The translations under genes and the position numbers were made by a program. DNA of 64,000 bases from Enterococcus sp. BWR-S5 (lineage in GTDB: Bacteria; Bacillota; Bacilli; Lactobacillales; Enterococcaceae), in contig NZ_JADOEQ010000016.1 in assembly GCF_016745255.1 (NCBI RefSeq), forward strand, positions 1 through 64,000, read 5' to 3'. Below, piece by piece: positions 16,908 through 26,447 of the stretch. Below the pieces are notes generated by a model. That model saw nothing but the letters and a program-made list of their open reading frames with translations. It made no database searches and was not told where the DNA came from. Within the stretch, counting starts at the first letter, position 1; the number at the start of each line of letters is the position of its first letter.

Positions 16908-17872
16908 TTCTGCTGCTTCCTTTCACTGATTATTTTCCCGACAAAGTAGACTCCGCCGCCAAACTCTATCACGATACTTAACGTCGTGTTAAGAGCAAAT
17001 ACCTGTTCCACCAGAAACTGGCCCATCACTAGCAGTAAAATGGCCAGCAGGCTGCCCCCGATAAACAGCTCTCTATGCCGATAGGTTCCCATCAGCTGAT
17101 AGCTCATGTTTGCTACAATGAAGCCCAAGAATGTGACCGGACCCACTAATACCGTGGAAAGACCGACGATACCGCTGATGATAATTAACAAGATTAGTTG
17201 AAAACGCGAAACATCAATGCCTAAATTCATCGCCTGGTCATTTCCTAAATGAAGGACATCCAGCGAATGACTTTGGGACCATAGAAACGCGGTAAAAATC
17301 AACATCAGAATCGCTGCAAGTACAAGATAATGACTGTTTACATTGCCAAAGCTGGCAAATAATTTTCCCTGCAGCAAATCATATTCGTTGGGGTCCATAA
17401 CAACCTGTAAAAAGGTACTGATACTATTGAAAAATGTACCTAAAATCATACCAATCATCAGTAATAAGAAGAGATCATTTTTCCCTTTTCCCAGTAAAAA
17501 CTTAGATAGCAGAATACTGACGCCCATCATCAACACAATGTTTCCTAAAAACTGAGGAATGGACTCCTGACCCAGAATTACCTGTCCACCGAGAAAGAAG
17601 AACAGTACCGTCTGAATAAACACATAAAGAGCATCCAAGCCTAAAATATTGGGCGTTAGGAAATGATTTTGTGTCACGGTCTGAAAACTAATGGTCGAAA
17701 ATGCTGCACCTATTCCAACCAGAATGAACGCTACTAATTTTTTGCCTCTTAGCGCCAGCGCAAAGGACCAGTTGCCGTAGGTCTTATATGTCAGGTATAA
17801 AAAACAAACGATCATTACACCAAAGAGTAAAAGTAAAATTTTAGTCCACGAGTGTCCTAACAGTTTTTTCAT
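16904..17872 (-). CDS. Iron-siderophore ABC transporter permease (second)
   Basis: The 322-residue FecCD-family permease has about nine transmembrane segments. It includes the conserved GIDVSRFQLILLIIISGIVG and GPVTFLGFIVANM stretches and the cytosolic coupling region near YRHRELFIGG. It overlaps both neighbours by four bases and should form a heterodimer with the product of 17869-18816. Confidence 0.93.
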   Translation of the reverse strand: MKKLLGHSWTKILLLLFGVMIVCFLYLTYKTYGNWSFALALRGKKLVAFILVGIGAAFSTISFQTVTQNHFLTPNILGLDALYVFIQTVLFFFLGGQVILGQESIPQFLGNIVLMMGVSILLSKFLLGKGKNDLFLLLMIGMILGTFFNSISTFLQVVMDPNEYDLLQGKLFASFGNVNSHYLVLAAILMLIFTAFLWSQSHSLDVLHLGNDQAMNLGIDVSRFQLILLIIISGIVGLSTVLVGPVTFLGFIVANMSYQLMGTYRHRELFIGGSLLAILLLVMGQFLVEQVFALNTTLSIVIEFGGGVYFVGKIISERKQQK

Positions 17873-18816
17873 GCCGTCCGCCTCCTCAAAAGAAGAGCGA
17901 TAAAAATCACGCTTCCCAGAATACCGACCACAACACTGACCGGGATTTCATAAGGAGCAATCACGACTCGTGCCAAGATATCACAAATCAGCAGAAAGAT
18001 ACTTCCACCAATAGCTGTTACACTCAATGTATTCTTCATATGATCCCCGTAATACATCGCCACAAGGTTAGGAACGATAACACCTAAAAAGGGAATACTC
18101 CCAACCATAATCAATACCACCGCACTGGACAGTGCAACAATACTCAACCCAAGAAGCTGGGTACGCTGATAGTTCAAGCCGACATTAGTCGCCATATCTT
18201 CCCCCATACCGGCAATCGTAAAACGATACGCAAACAAATAAACCAGTATTAACAACGGTAGCGTTAGATATAACAGCTCATAGCTGCCCTTCATCACGGT
18301 TGAGAAATTTCCCTGCAGCCAAGAAGACATATTTTGCACCAGTTGAAATTGATAAGCAAAAAATGTTGCGATTGACCCGATGATGTTTCCGAACATCACG
18401 CCAATCAACGGAACCATCACCTGATTTTTTGCAGGCAGAAGCCGTGTCAGGGAAAGAAAAATCAACGTTCCGACAAGTGCAAATAAGAATGCAATAACGG
18501 AGCGAAACAATAGCGGTGCTGTCGGGAAAAAGACCATCACGACCAAAATCCCCAGACGGGCACTATCCATTGTTCCGGCTGTACTTGGTGAAACAAATTT
18601 GTTTTGTGTCAAATGCTGCATGATTAAACCGGAAATACTAATCGTGCTGCCGGCAATCATTAAACTCACCGTTCTTGGAACTCTGGTCGCTAACAGCACA
18701 AGCTGCTGCTCCGAATCCCATTGAAAAAGCTGGGTAAAAGAAATATCTTTTACACCAACAAATATCGATATGAAAGCCAAAAGGAGTAAAAACAAAAATA
18801 GGCCTATTTTTTTCAT
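17869..18816 (-). CDS. Iron-siderophore ABC transporter permease (first)
   Basis: The 315-residue FecCD-family permease shows the family strings RVPRTVSLMIAGSTISISG, FVSPSTAGTMDSARLG, NVGLNYQRTQLLGLSIVAL and GSIPFLGVIVPNLV. It heads the four-gene importer operon. The start at 18816 has GAGGAG seven bases upstream; an overlapping Fur-type box and promoter lie directly before it. Confidence 0.93.
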   Translation of the reverse strand: MKKIGLFLFLLLLAFISIFVGVKDISFTQLFQWDSEQQLVLLATRVPRTVSLMIAGSTISISGLIMQHLTQNKFVSPSTAGTMDSARLGILVVMVFFPTAPLLFRSVIAFLFALVGTLIFLSLTRLLPAKNQVMVPLIGVMFGNIIGSIATFFAYQFQLVQNMSSWLQGNFSTVMKGSYELLYLTLPLLILVYLFAYRFTIAGMGEDMATNVGLNYQRTQLLGLSIVALSSAVVLIMVGSIPFLGVIVPNLVAMYYGDHMKNTLSVTAIGGSIFLLICDILARVVIAPYEIPVSVVVGILGSVIFIALLLRRRTA

Positions 18817-18839
18817 GCATCTGCTCCTCTTTCTAATTG

Positions 18840-18892
18840 AGAATGATTTTCATTCTTGTTTACAGTTTATTCGAAAGTTTAGGTAAAAGCAA
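18840..18892 (-). promoter_or_regulatory. Promoter with Fur-type box for the iron importer
   Basis: On the minus strand TTGCTT (18892-18887) and TAAACT (18869-18864) are 17 bases apart. AGAATGA-AAA-TCATTCT (18856-18840), a palindrome close to the Fur consensus, covers the expected transcript start. Iron-loaded Fur should repress the operon. Confidence 0.85.
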
Positions 18893-19181
18893 CAATTTTT
18901 GTGAAATATTTCTTCAATTCCCCGAAAAAAGATGATAGATATACTTTTCATCACCCAACCCCTTTTTCAATAATATGGTATAATCAAAACAAATGAATTA
19001 GCTGTGGAAATCCGTGAAATATAAGGGATAATGAAGTTTTTCGTACGCTGCTTCTGAAATGAATAAGTAAGTTTTAAAAATGCAGCTAAAAAAAGAAGCA
19101 ATAGAATCCAGCAGCTGATTTCACGAAAAACAATAGTACGTTCAAGCTGATTCAACGACTAAAAAGAAGAAGGAGGCTGTA
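18893..19181. other. Intergenic region before the yueI-like gene
   Basis: The only clear signal is TATGGTATAAT (-10 at 18979-18984, plus strand), a likely promoter for the small genes that follow. No gene is supported here. Confidence 0.4.
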
Positions 19182-19622
19182 ATGGGACAAGAGGAATTAC
19201 AAAAGCATTTGGATGCTTCTCGTTATGGTACACCGAAATTAAAGCCCGATGAGCAAAAAAAATACATGGGGACCTTTAGAGAGCGCTGCTTTGTCACAAT
19301 GACAATTGCACAAATGAAAATTGACAAAGACAAAAAAAATTTTCTAAAAGAGCTGACCGCTCATCCTGATGGAACTGTTTTACTGAATGGAAAAATGGAT
19401 ATTACTCTACAGAAAGCCTATATCAAGATGATTAACGCACAGGGCGGACGCTTCACGGTTGTTAATGAAGCACAAAGCAGCGAGCCTGATGCTTTGGGGC
19501 TTGTGTTGGCAGCTGACCATGCGGTGGATGTGGCTGAGGTTGATATCGATAAAAAGTATCCTGATACACCGGAACAAAAACCGGCAGAAAAAGAAAGTTT
19601 TTGGAAAAGCTTATTTCACTAG
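19182..19622 (+). CDS. YueI family protein (DUF1694)
   Basis: The 146-residue cytosolic protein has the family pattern: an N-terminal YGTPKLKPDEQKKYMGTFRERC, LTAHPDGTVLLNGKM in the middle, and GRFTVVNEAQSSEPDALGLVLAADHAV towards the end, followed by a charged variable tail. The biochemical role of this Firmicutes family is not known to me. The start has AAGGAGGC upstream. Confidence 0.85.
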   Translation: MGQEELQKHLDASRYGTPKLKPDEQKKYMGTFRERCFVTMTIAQMKIDKDKKNFLKELTAHPDGTVLLNGKMDITLQKAYIKMINAQGGRFTVVNEAQSSEPDALGLVLAADHAVDVAEVDIDKKYPDTPEQKPAEKESFWKSLFH

Positions 19623-19684
19623 ATATACCTGATAGCTTTGATAGACCCAGAACTTCAGGCATAGCTTACACAGGAGGGAAAGAC

Positions 19685-20092
19685 ATGATTGAGAAACAGT
19701 TACTGAAAAAGGAACTTGCACAAGCATTGACAACCCATATCAGATTATTGAAGGATGTAGAAGAATTCGAAATCGAGCATACAGACGCCCTGACGTTTAT
19801 GATGCGCAGCTTCGGCTTCATGCTGGATGGCGCTCCGGAAATTTTGATTAATGAGGAAGAAGAACCGCTGCATTATATGATGTTTCAGTATTACAGTCTT
19901 TTGACAGAGCTTAAGTACAACTTAATCCTCAATTTCCCTTACTCTCAGCTGAATGGCCGTAAAGTCATTGATATTGTTGGTGATTTTCCTGTTACTTATG
20001 AAAAAGAGCTGAAGCAATGGTGGGAAACTATGACCGGACTAGACTTGGAAGAGACCAAACAGACGATTGCAATTAAGGAACTGGAATACTAA
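19685..20092 (+). CDS. Conserved-looking cytosolic protein of unknown function
   Basis: I do not recognise this 135-residue acidic protein. It has no signal peptide or membrane segment and is predicted mainly helical, with a HYMMFQYYSLLTELKYNLIL core. I place the start at 19685, eight bases after GGAGGG; a longer in-frame version from 19601 would overlap the yueI-like gene and lacks a ribosome site. It probably forms an operon with the preceding gene. Confidence 0.7.
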   Translation: MIEKQLLKKELAQALTTHIRLLKDVEEFEIEHTDALTFMMRSFGFMLDGAPEILINEEEEPLHYMMFQYYSLLTELKYNLILNFPYSQLNGRKVIDIVGDFPVTYEKELKQWWETMTGLDLEETKQTIAIKELEY

Positions 20093-20166
20093 CCATACAA
20101 TTACGCTAGAAGCGACCGATGTCAAAAGAAAAATCAAGATAACAGTCGCGAATAGACAGCACGAAC

Positions 20167-20212
20167 AGCACCTGCCAACCAGATTACTCTGATTGGCAGG
20201 TGCTGCTTTTTT
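20167..20212 (+). terminator. Terminator of the yueI-like operon
   Basis: AGCACCTGCCAA pairs with TTGGCAGGTGCT, extended by CAG/CTG with one mismatch, and a six-U run follows. It also faces the end of the large surface-protein gene. Confidence 0.9.
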
Positions 20213-20225
20213 CCACTTCACAACA

Positions 20226-23200
20226 TCAAGGAATCAAAATCTTCCCAAAGTCATTAAGCGCATCTTTCCAGCTGTAATTTCCCGGATTCTCTGTTACAGG
20301 AGTCAGATAAATTGTTACCCAGTACTCCTTATTATCCGTGAAATCCAATTGAATTTCTTTGGATGTGTTCATCCCTGATGAATCGTAATCACCATCAACC
20401 GATGAGAGTTTATACCCCATATACTTGTAGTATTGAGGGGTCGTCCACTTCAGGCCATATCCCATGTAATCCTTTGATATCGGCAATACATAGTCTGAAT
20501 ACTTGGCAGCCTGACTTTCTTTGCGTGAGGTTGTCGTAATATTCAGCTCTTTATTAGTAAATGTCCAATCAGTACCCGGCTGTCCCTGTTTCAAGGTCAT
20601 AAATCCATCTGATGGAACTTTTACTTTCGCATTACTGTCAATGATTACCTGACGTACATGCAACTGCGCCACAGACGGCGGAATCTCATAGACAAAAATG
20701 ATTGTAATCTCATCTTGGTTTGCAGGTACAGTATATTCCGCATCTCCAGCTGTATTCAATGAACCTACCTGATCCAAATCAACAGTCGTCGGATCAGTGA
20801 CTTTTCCATTGACTACATAGTAACCGATTGGCTTGTAGCCATCCGGAGTTGTGTAATCTTTCGGTGTCTGCGTATTTGTGCTGCCCTTCACTTCTTTTCT
20901 TGAGTCAATGTCCCAGTTTTCCATAAAGCTCAGATTAGCTGGATCCTGACCGTTAATTCCTACAAAGTGAACGAGTGTCTTTTGCTCATAAACAAAGATT
21001 ACTGTCAGCTCATAGCCATAATCGCTCGGCTTAAATGAAGCTGTACCATCCGTCGTAGCTGTGTAGCCGGAAAGGTCGGTATGCGTCGTTCCATCGGCCA
21101 ACTTCCCGCTGATGACCTTATACCCTACCATCACATAATCATCGTTGGTATAAACCGGTGTTTTCGAGTGTGTCGTATCCTTTGCTAATCGTTCAGAACT
21201 CATAGAAAAGTCTGTCAGTAAATTATCGGAAGCCGCGCCTTTATCTGCAGCGAGATAATGTACTAACGGTGCTTTTTCATAGATATAGACAACGGTGTAC
21301 TCATCCTGACCACTTGGCGGCGTATACTCAGATTTCCCTTCACTGTTCAAGCTCTGAACAGCGGTTGTCAGGTCTAATGTTGACACATCCGTGACCTTCC
21401 CATTAAAAATCTTGTACCCAACGAGTACATATTCATCATCAATCGCTGCATCGTTCGGTTCATGAACTACTACATCTTCCTCAGGTGTCCGTGTATTTTC
21501 ATCCACAAACCCAGTTACAGATGTATAGGGAGAAACCCCTCTATCTGCACTGATGTAATAAGCCATCGGTGCCTGCTCATAGACAAAGATTACTGTAACA
21601 TTGGTAATCGAGTCATCCCAAGGAATATTGAAGGAGGCACTACCATCACTTGCCAGAGCTGTCGCGCCGGAAATATCTACCGGATCAGCTGAAGGTGTTG
21701 TATGAATCACTTTATATTTCGTTGCGACATATCCGCTGTCAGCGGATAAGGTCGGCGGTGTCCGTGTATAGTCTACTTCCTTCATCAATTTCTCAGGATT
21801 TGGCGTCATTGAAAATTCTGTGATACGGTTTCCATTTTTATCGACACCAATATATTGCACCTGTGCAAAAGCATCCGGATTTTCATCATAATAGAACGGA
21901 TGTGTATACTTGGCAGTGACCGCCAGCTCTCCATTCGTTGCAGTTGGATCATCGTCCTTATCTGCATCAACACCATTCAATGTCAATGTTTTACTATCCA
22001 CTTGTGGTGTATGCCAAATCCAGGCTTTTCTAATACTTGTACTGATAGCATCCAGCTGTGCATCTGTCAGCTTGCTAACCTGTACCTCATCATAGCCATA
22101 GGTTGGCGGTTCTGTCGTAGTCCCAATGATTTTCCCATTTTTATCCACAGGGAAACCAACCAGATCATCGATTCCATCCGCAGTCACTTTTGTTACATTG
22201 CTGGTGTTTTCAGCATAGACTTCTGCTGTTCCACCGTATTCGGTTCCTTTGTGATTGATTTCAGCATCAGTATAAAAATTATCATAGGTGACTGTTTTAA
22301 CCACTGTTTGGCTGGCAGAATAAGCATTTGTCTCAATCAGCATCCAAATTACACTGTTTTCACTGATTGAAATGCTGTCATCGGTCAGTTCAATTGGTTC
22401 TGCGCCAACCTCCTGTTTGATGCCCTGCCAACCATTCTGTGTAACCAAATCGACTGCTGTATAGCCAGAGGTACCTGCCGATGCAAAGGCTGCATTGAAC
22501 TCATCAGCCGTTGGCTCATCAGCTGTCATATTTGGATCATCCACATCATAAGGCATGATAATGTATTTTACATTTTTCAATTCCGGTTCTACGGTAAAGT
22601 CCAAGGAAGAGTCATAGTATGCCTCACCTAATGAAATCTTCAATTTGACGTTCTGACTCTTATTCTGAGAAGTGTAAATTTTCTCTTTTTCAGAAATAAC
22701 AGTTATTGAACCCGGATTAACCTGTGGTGCACCACGCATGTACATGACTTCATAGGTGTACATGTTGTACAGACCGTTCGCCGTATTATTCCCTGCGGTA
22801 CCATCTTCATAGACACCATAGTCCCAACCCCATGCGACTGTTCCTGAGCCATCCAAAGAAGTTCGGTATAGATTTCCCGATGGATCAAGGAAGGTTACGG
22901 AAGATTGGAAGTTACTCATTGTTGATACATATGGCATCGCCTGAAGATTATTACCGGTAAAGTCAAAGTTATCAACATCTCCGACACTCAGACCAATCCA
23001 GTTTCTCTCTTCGTCTTTAATCGCCGGGACACTGGTTTCTTCTGTGATACCACTTGGTAATGCAGCACCAGCAGTTGTACCATTATTGACAATCCACGAA
23101 CCGGTATAACTATCATTTGCTACATAATAGTTCCCACTGTACGTTCCATTAGCATCTCGCCGCATCACATAGATTACTCGGCGGTCATACTTATCCACCA

Positions 23201-24677
23201 GATACACCTTGTCATGTCGCTGTCCAGTGGTATTTGTTCCAGATGTTAATGGGTCCCCGATTGTTTTGGAATATTTCTTATCATAGATTGTCGGATGCAG
23301 CCCATCTCCCAAGGTGCTCCATTGTCCAAATCTTCGATAAGAGTTATAGGCTGCCGTCTGAGCGCTGGATGCACCAGAAAACACGGGTGCTTTTACTACT
23401 CCATTTACACCCTGAGTATCGCCATCTCCCAATGTTGCGGGAAGCTGTCTTGCCACTGCAGAAAAAGTATTCAATTTTTCAGGCAATGGACCATCCGCAC
23501 CACTTTGGTAATAGTTATTTGACCCCCATACCCATGGCCGTCCATAGCTGTCGATAAAGTAGCTGGCAAACACTCCGGCAAATACAGATGCAGGTTCAGG
23601 CGTATAACCGGCTGTACTTGCATCCACACCTACTACCGTTGGACTGTTAACACCAACTCCGCCGCCTCCACCGCCGGTTTGGATTAATCCCCATTGATAG
23701 ACCTTGCCATCATTAGTCAAAGCCAGTGTTTTTTCACCTGCTGCAGAAATATCCACAACAGAGCCTTCAGCAAATTGCGTCATCTTAGTTGGAACGGTAT
23801 ACGCGGTCGTAGCATTTCCCTGTCCCATCTTTCCATAAGTAGCATTTCCCCAAATATAAACATTGCCCGAAGTATCTAAAATTACTCCGTGACTGGTTCC
23901 CATACTTATTTTTGCGATATCGATGCCTTCCCAAGCAGTCATTCTGACAGGCGTTGACTGATAACCGGCATAACCGGGAATACGGTTTTCCGGTGCATAG
24001 CCCCATGCATAAACCTTGCCGCTTTCTGTCTGAACATAAACGAAGCTTGGCATTGTTCCAGTCGTGCTGGCACAAACATACTTGACCTTTTCACCCAGAT
24101 TAGAGAAATAGGTAACCTTGATTGGTGCATAGTTAGCCGCGGTTGTGGAACCATTCCCCATCTGTCCTTGCATCCCATTTCCCCACGCGTACAGGTTGCC
24201 TTGATCGTCAAGAGCATAACAAGTCGCATAGGATGCATAGATTTTTACGATTTTGATATTGTTATCTACAAAATAAGGCAATCTGCGCATTCCGCCAAGA
24301 TAGGTTTGACTTGAATCACTGATTCCGGGAGCACCGTAGTTATCACCGGTATTGTATCCCCATGCCCATACTTTGCCTTGATCATCGAGAGCGAGCCCAC
24401 CTCGATAAAATGTTGCTGTGTCGACAAAACGGATCGCTGACGCAAGATCCGGAATTTCTGCATCATTAGGACCGGCAAGTCTGGATGCGATATCCATATT
24501 AAGGAAATCTGTTTCTACAACTTCTGAAACAGCTTCAGTTTCCTTTCCTTGCGCTTCCTCATTGGCACTTACTGTCGACAGGTTCCTTGCATACCCTACA
24601 CCAGCCAGAAGGACTAGTAGTGAAAGGATTGCTGCTATCGAAGCAAGTCGCTTATGCTTCTTGATTTTTTTCCACAT
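20226..24677 (-). CDS. Giant secreted RCC1-repeat / MucBP-like protein
   Basis: The 1483-residue protein starts with a basic stretch and a hydrophobic segment (residues 11-30), a Sec-type signal. Residues about 85-405 hold six RCC1-type blades, each with a G-x-V/L-Y-x-WG core such as GNLYAWGNG, GKVYAWG, GNVYIWGN and GRPWVWGSN, probably a beta-propeller. A large unrecognised middle follows. Residues about 960-1330 hold four repeats of roughly 90 residues, each with a VGYKV..GK centre and a VxFVYEx end, like MucBP modules. The C-terminus has no LPxTG motif, membrane segment or repeat that would anchor it. It follows the BsaA-like gene by 14 bases, so it probably belongs to the same surface structure, perhaps as adhesin or tip. 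Confidence 0.85.
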   Translation of the reverse strand: MWKKIKKHKRLASIAAILSLLVLLAGVGYARNLSTVSANEEAQGKETEAVSEVVETDFLNMDIASRLAGPNDAEIPDLASAIRFVDTATFYRGGLALDDQGKVWAWGYNTGDNYGAPGISDSSQTYLGGMRRLPYFVDNNIKIVKIYASYATCYALDDQGNLYAWGNGMQGQMGNGSTTAANYAPIKVTYFSNLGEKVKYVCASTTGTMPSFVYVQTESGKVYAWGYAPENRIPGYAGYQSTPVRMTAWEGIDIAKISMGTSHGVILDTSGNVYIWGNATYGKMGQGNATTAYTVPTKMTQFAEGSVVDISAAGEKTLALTNDGKVYQWGLIQTGGGGGGVGVNSPTVVGVDASTAGYTPEPASVFAGVFASYFIDSYGRPWVWGSNNYYQSGADGPLPEKLNTFSAVARQLPATLGDGDTQGVNGVVKAPVFSGASSAQTAAYNSYRRFGQWSTLGDGLHPTIYDKKYSKTIGDPLTSGTNTTGQRHDKVYLVDKYDRRVIYVMRRDANGTYSGNYYVANDSYTGSWIVNNGTTAGAALPSGITEETSVPAIKDEERNWIGLSVGDVDNFDFTGNNLQAMPYVSTMSNFQSSVTFLDPSGNLYRTSLDGSGTVAWGWDYGVYEDGTAGNNTANGLYNMYTYEVMYMRGAPQVNPGSITVISEKEKIYTSQNKSQNVKLKISLGEAYYDSSLDFTVEPELKNVKYIIMPYDVDDPNMTADEPTADEFNAAFASAGTSGYTAVDLVTQNGWQGIKQEVGAEPIELTDDSISISENSVIWMLIETNAYSASQTVVKTVTYDNFYTDAEINHKGTEYGGTAEVYAENTSNVTKVTADGIDDLVGFPVDKNGKIIGTTTEPPTYGYDEVQVSKLTDAQLDAISTSIRKAWIWHTPQVDSKTLTLNGVDADKDDDPTATNGELAVTAKYTHPFYYDENPDAFAQVQYIGVDKNGNRITEFSMTPNPEKLMKEVDYTRTPPTLSADSGYVATKYKVIHTTPSADPVDISGATALASDGSASFNIPWDDSITNVTVIFVYEQAPMAYYISADRGVSPYTSVTGFVDENTRTPEEDVVVHEPNDAAIDDEYVLVGYKIFNGKVTDVSTLDLTTAVQSLNSEGKSEYTPPSGQDEYTVVYIYEKAPLVHYLAADKGAASDNLLTDFSMSSERLAKDTTHSKTPVYTNDDYVMVGYKVISGKLADGTTHTDLSGYTATTDGTASFKPSDYGYELTVIFVYEQKTLVHFVGINGQDPANLSFMENWDIDSRKEVKGSTNTQTPKDYTTPDGYKPIGYYVVNGKVTDPTTVDLDQVGSLNTAGDAEYTVPANQDEITIIFVYEIPPSVAQLHVRQVIIDSNAKVKVPSDGFMTLKQGQPGTDWTFTNKELNITTTSRKESQAAKYSDYVLPISKDYMGYGLKWTTPQYYKYMGYKLSSVDGDYDSSGMNTSKEIQLDFTDNKEYWVTIYLTPVTENPGNYSWKDALNDFGKILIP

Positions 24678-24691
24678 GGTCTAGCTCCTTT

Positions 24692-25387
24692 CTAGTCGGC
24701 CAGTGTCTGCAATACTTCGTCAATCGTTTTCAATGGATCATTCACTTGCGCAGTATCCTTATCCGTATTCCACCAGGAAACGCGATACTCGCCATTTCTA
24801 GCATCTACAGCTTCAGATTTCACTACGATTCGGAACGAAGCATCCCGATACGTTTCCTTTGTTTCATCATCTTTAAATTTAATCGTAACGCCCTTGAACA
24901 GTATTTGACTGTCCAACTCGTCGTTATCGACCTGTTCCTTTGTCTGTCCAGGAGCCAATGTACCTAGGTAGTAATAATAGCCATCATCACCCAACTGCCA
25001 TTTGTTTTCTTCAAATGTCGTTGTTGTGTTGGCATCATCATAAACAAGTTCTATACCATCAGTCATCGGCAATGGCACTTGACCATCATCTGTTGTCTGG
25101 TATGCAACTGGAAAAACCATAACTCGAACAAATGCTGCAAGCTCTTCTGGATTAAAGACACCTACTTTTTTCGGCACTAACTGCTCCGGTTCCACAGTCT
25201 CCTGTTTCTCGAATTCGTCGACCAGCTCAACATCAAAGTCAAAATCGGTCTTAAATTCATTGTCCCGCGCAGCAGTTCCGGAAAACCAAGCAAAGGTGGA
25301 CGCAAGAACGAAGATGATTGTACAAATAGATGCTATGATCCCAATAGTGGGTTTATTTCGAAACAGCATCTTGATTTTTTTCTGCAT
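24692..25387 (-). CDS. BsaA/TasA-like SipW-dependent exported protein (minor)
   Basis: The 231-residue protein has a signal segment near residues 14-40 ending VLASTFAWFSGTAARDNEF, the AWF pattern of SipW-processed proteins. The mature part shares AAFVRVMVFP, KWQLGDDGYYYYLGTLAPGQT and a late VKSEAVDA strand with the larger protein at 26448-27458, and fits a TasA/camelysin-like jelly roll. I start at the ATG at 25387, seven bases after GAGG. The two proteins are probably subunits of one extracellular fibre; the smaller may be an accessory subunit. That division of labour is inference. Confidence 0.8.
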   Translation of the reverse strand: MQKKIKMLFRNKPTIGIIASICTIIFVLASTFAWFSGTAARDNEFKTDFDFDVELVDEFEKQETVEPEQLVPKKVGVFNPEELAAFVRVMVFPVAYQTTDDGQVPLPMTDGIELVYDDANTTTTFEENKWQLGDDGYYYYLGTLAPGQTKEQVDNDELDSQILFKGVTIKFKDDETKETYRDASFRIVVKSEAVDARNGEYRVSWWNTDKDTAQVNDPLKTIDEVLQTLAD

Positions 25388-25626
25388 AATCACACCTCAC
25401 TTTTTAGTAAAGAGAGTCCGAGAAGAAATCTATTTGCTCTTCTCAGCTTCTTAAATCCGAATAAACGGCGAGACAGAAGCAGCACTTTGAAAAATCAGCT
25501 GGAATATCTCAAACCTGTATAAAACAGGCAGTTAGATATCTCTTCCTGATCCTCAGAGCATGATGCTTCTGTCCCGACCTCTCATTTATTATCCTTGATT
25601 ATTTTGATTATTCCTCACATTGAGTT
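25388..25626. other. Structured intergenic spacer in the surface-fibre locus
   Basis: These 239 bases between the anchored-protein gene and the minor BsaA-like gene hold the nested inverted repeat at 25472-25573 and no supported gene. Confidence 0.6.
25472..25573 (-). repeat. Nested inverted repeat, possible regulatory RNA fold
   Basis: The outer arms GACAGAAGCA (25472-25481) and TGCTTCTGTC (25564-25573) match perfectly. Inside them GAATATCT pairs with AGATATC (25534-25540), and inside that CCTG pairs with CAGG. No U-run follows, so it could be a processing or stability element instead of a terminator. Confidence 0.55.
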
Positions 25627-26391
25627 TCAATGTGCCGCCTCATCCTTCTCTTTTCTGATATAGAAAAGATAGAACAGGATGCCTGTTATAATCAGAAAAA
25701 TTCCTCCTAAGGTGAATAGTATCTTTGAATAGGTCTCACCTGTACTTGGATAGCTTCCTGAAGGCTTCGTTGTAGACGGTTGAGTGGTCGACGGTGTCGT
25801 TGGTCCGGTTGTATCAGACGTTGACGGTGTCGTTGGATCTGTCGAATCTGAGGTCGATGGCTCAGTATCTCTTTCAGCCATGAATGTCCAAGTCACAATT
25901 GCCTCACTTGGCCCAGACATAAATTCATCGAAGGGAATGTTGCGCAATACTTTCAGCTCAATTTCCATCGTCTGCGTTGAACCTGCTGGAATAATACCAA
26001 AATCAAGTTCTCGTGATTCTACAGTCTCTCCGTTCTCGTCACTTGAAAGGTTCCCGTCGTAAATGACCGTGCTGCTATAAGTAAATTTCATACTCATACT
26101 TTCGATCAAATTGACCGGCCCTTCATGTGACTTAGGTGCAATAATCATTTTCAATCGATAATCGTCCGATCGATTGTTTTGGATAACCAAATTCCGAGTT
26201 ATAATATCTCCAGGCATCAGACCACTAAGATTGAAGAAATAACCACCATTTTCTGTCACACTGAGCCCCTGATCGTCTCCGATAACAAAGCCATCAGGAA
26301 TATTGATTTCTTCTGCTTCGACAATGACAGGAGCAGCCAGACAAAAGAATATCATTGCCAGCATTGCTAACAATTTTCTTATTTGCTTCAT
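25627..26391 (-). CDS. Sortase-type cell-wall-anchored protein of the fibre locus
   Basis: The 254-residue protein has a classical signal peptide (about residues 1-26), a beta-rich domain with DIITRNLVIQNN and IEFELKVLRNIP-like strands, a Ser/Thr/Pro linker (about 178-212), then YPSTG (residues 214-218), a membrane segment and an RKEK tail. This is a sortase signal with Tyr in place of the usual Leu. Because the neighbouring BsaA-like proteins lack anchors, this protein may hold the fibre on peptidoglycan, as inferred from context. No sortase gene lies in the window. Confidence 0.82.
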   Translation of the reverse strand: MKQIRKLLAMLAMIFFCLAAPVIVEAEEINIPDGFVIGDDQGLSVTENGGYFFNLSGLMPGDIITRNLVIQNNRSDDYRLKMIIAPKSHEGPVNLIESMSMKFTYSSTVIYDGNLSSDENGETVESRELDFGIIPAGSTQTMEIELKVLRNIPFDEFMSGPSEAIVTWTFMAERDTEPSTSDSTDPTTPSTSDTTGPTTPSTTQPSTTKPSGSYPSTGETYSKILFTLGGIFLIITGILFYLFYIRKEKDEAAH

Positions 26392-26447
26392 TGTTAATCC
26401 TCCTTAAAGTCATCTGCTTTTGAGGAGATGATACTCTTTATCTCAGC

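Noticed and set aside
19601-19684. Upstream extension of the 135-residue protein
   Set aside because: It overlaps the preceding gene and has no ribosome site; the ATG at 19685 follows GGAGGG.
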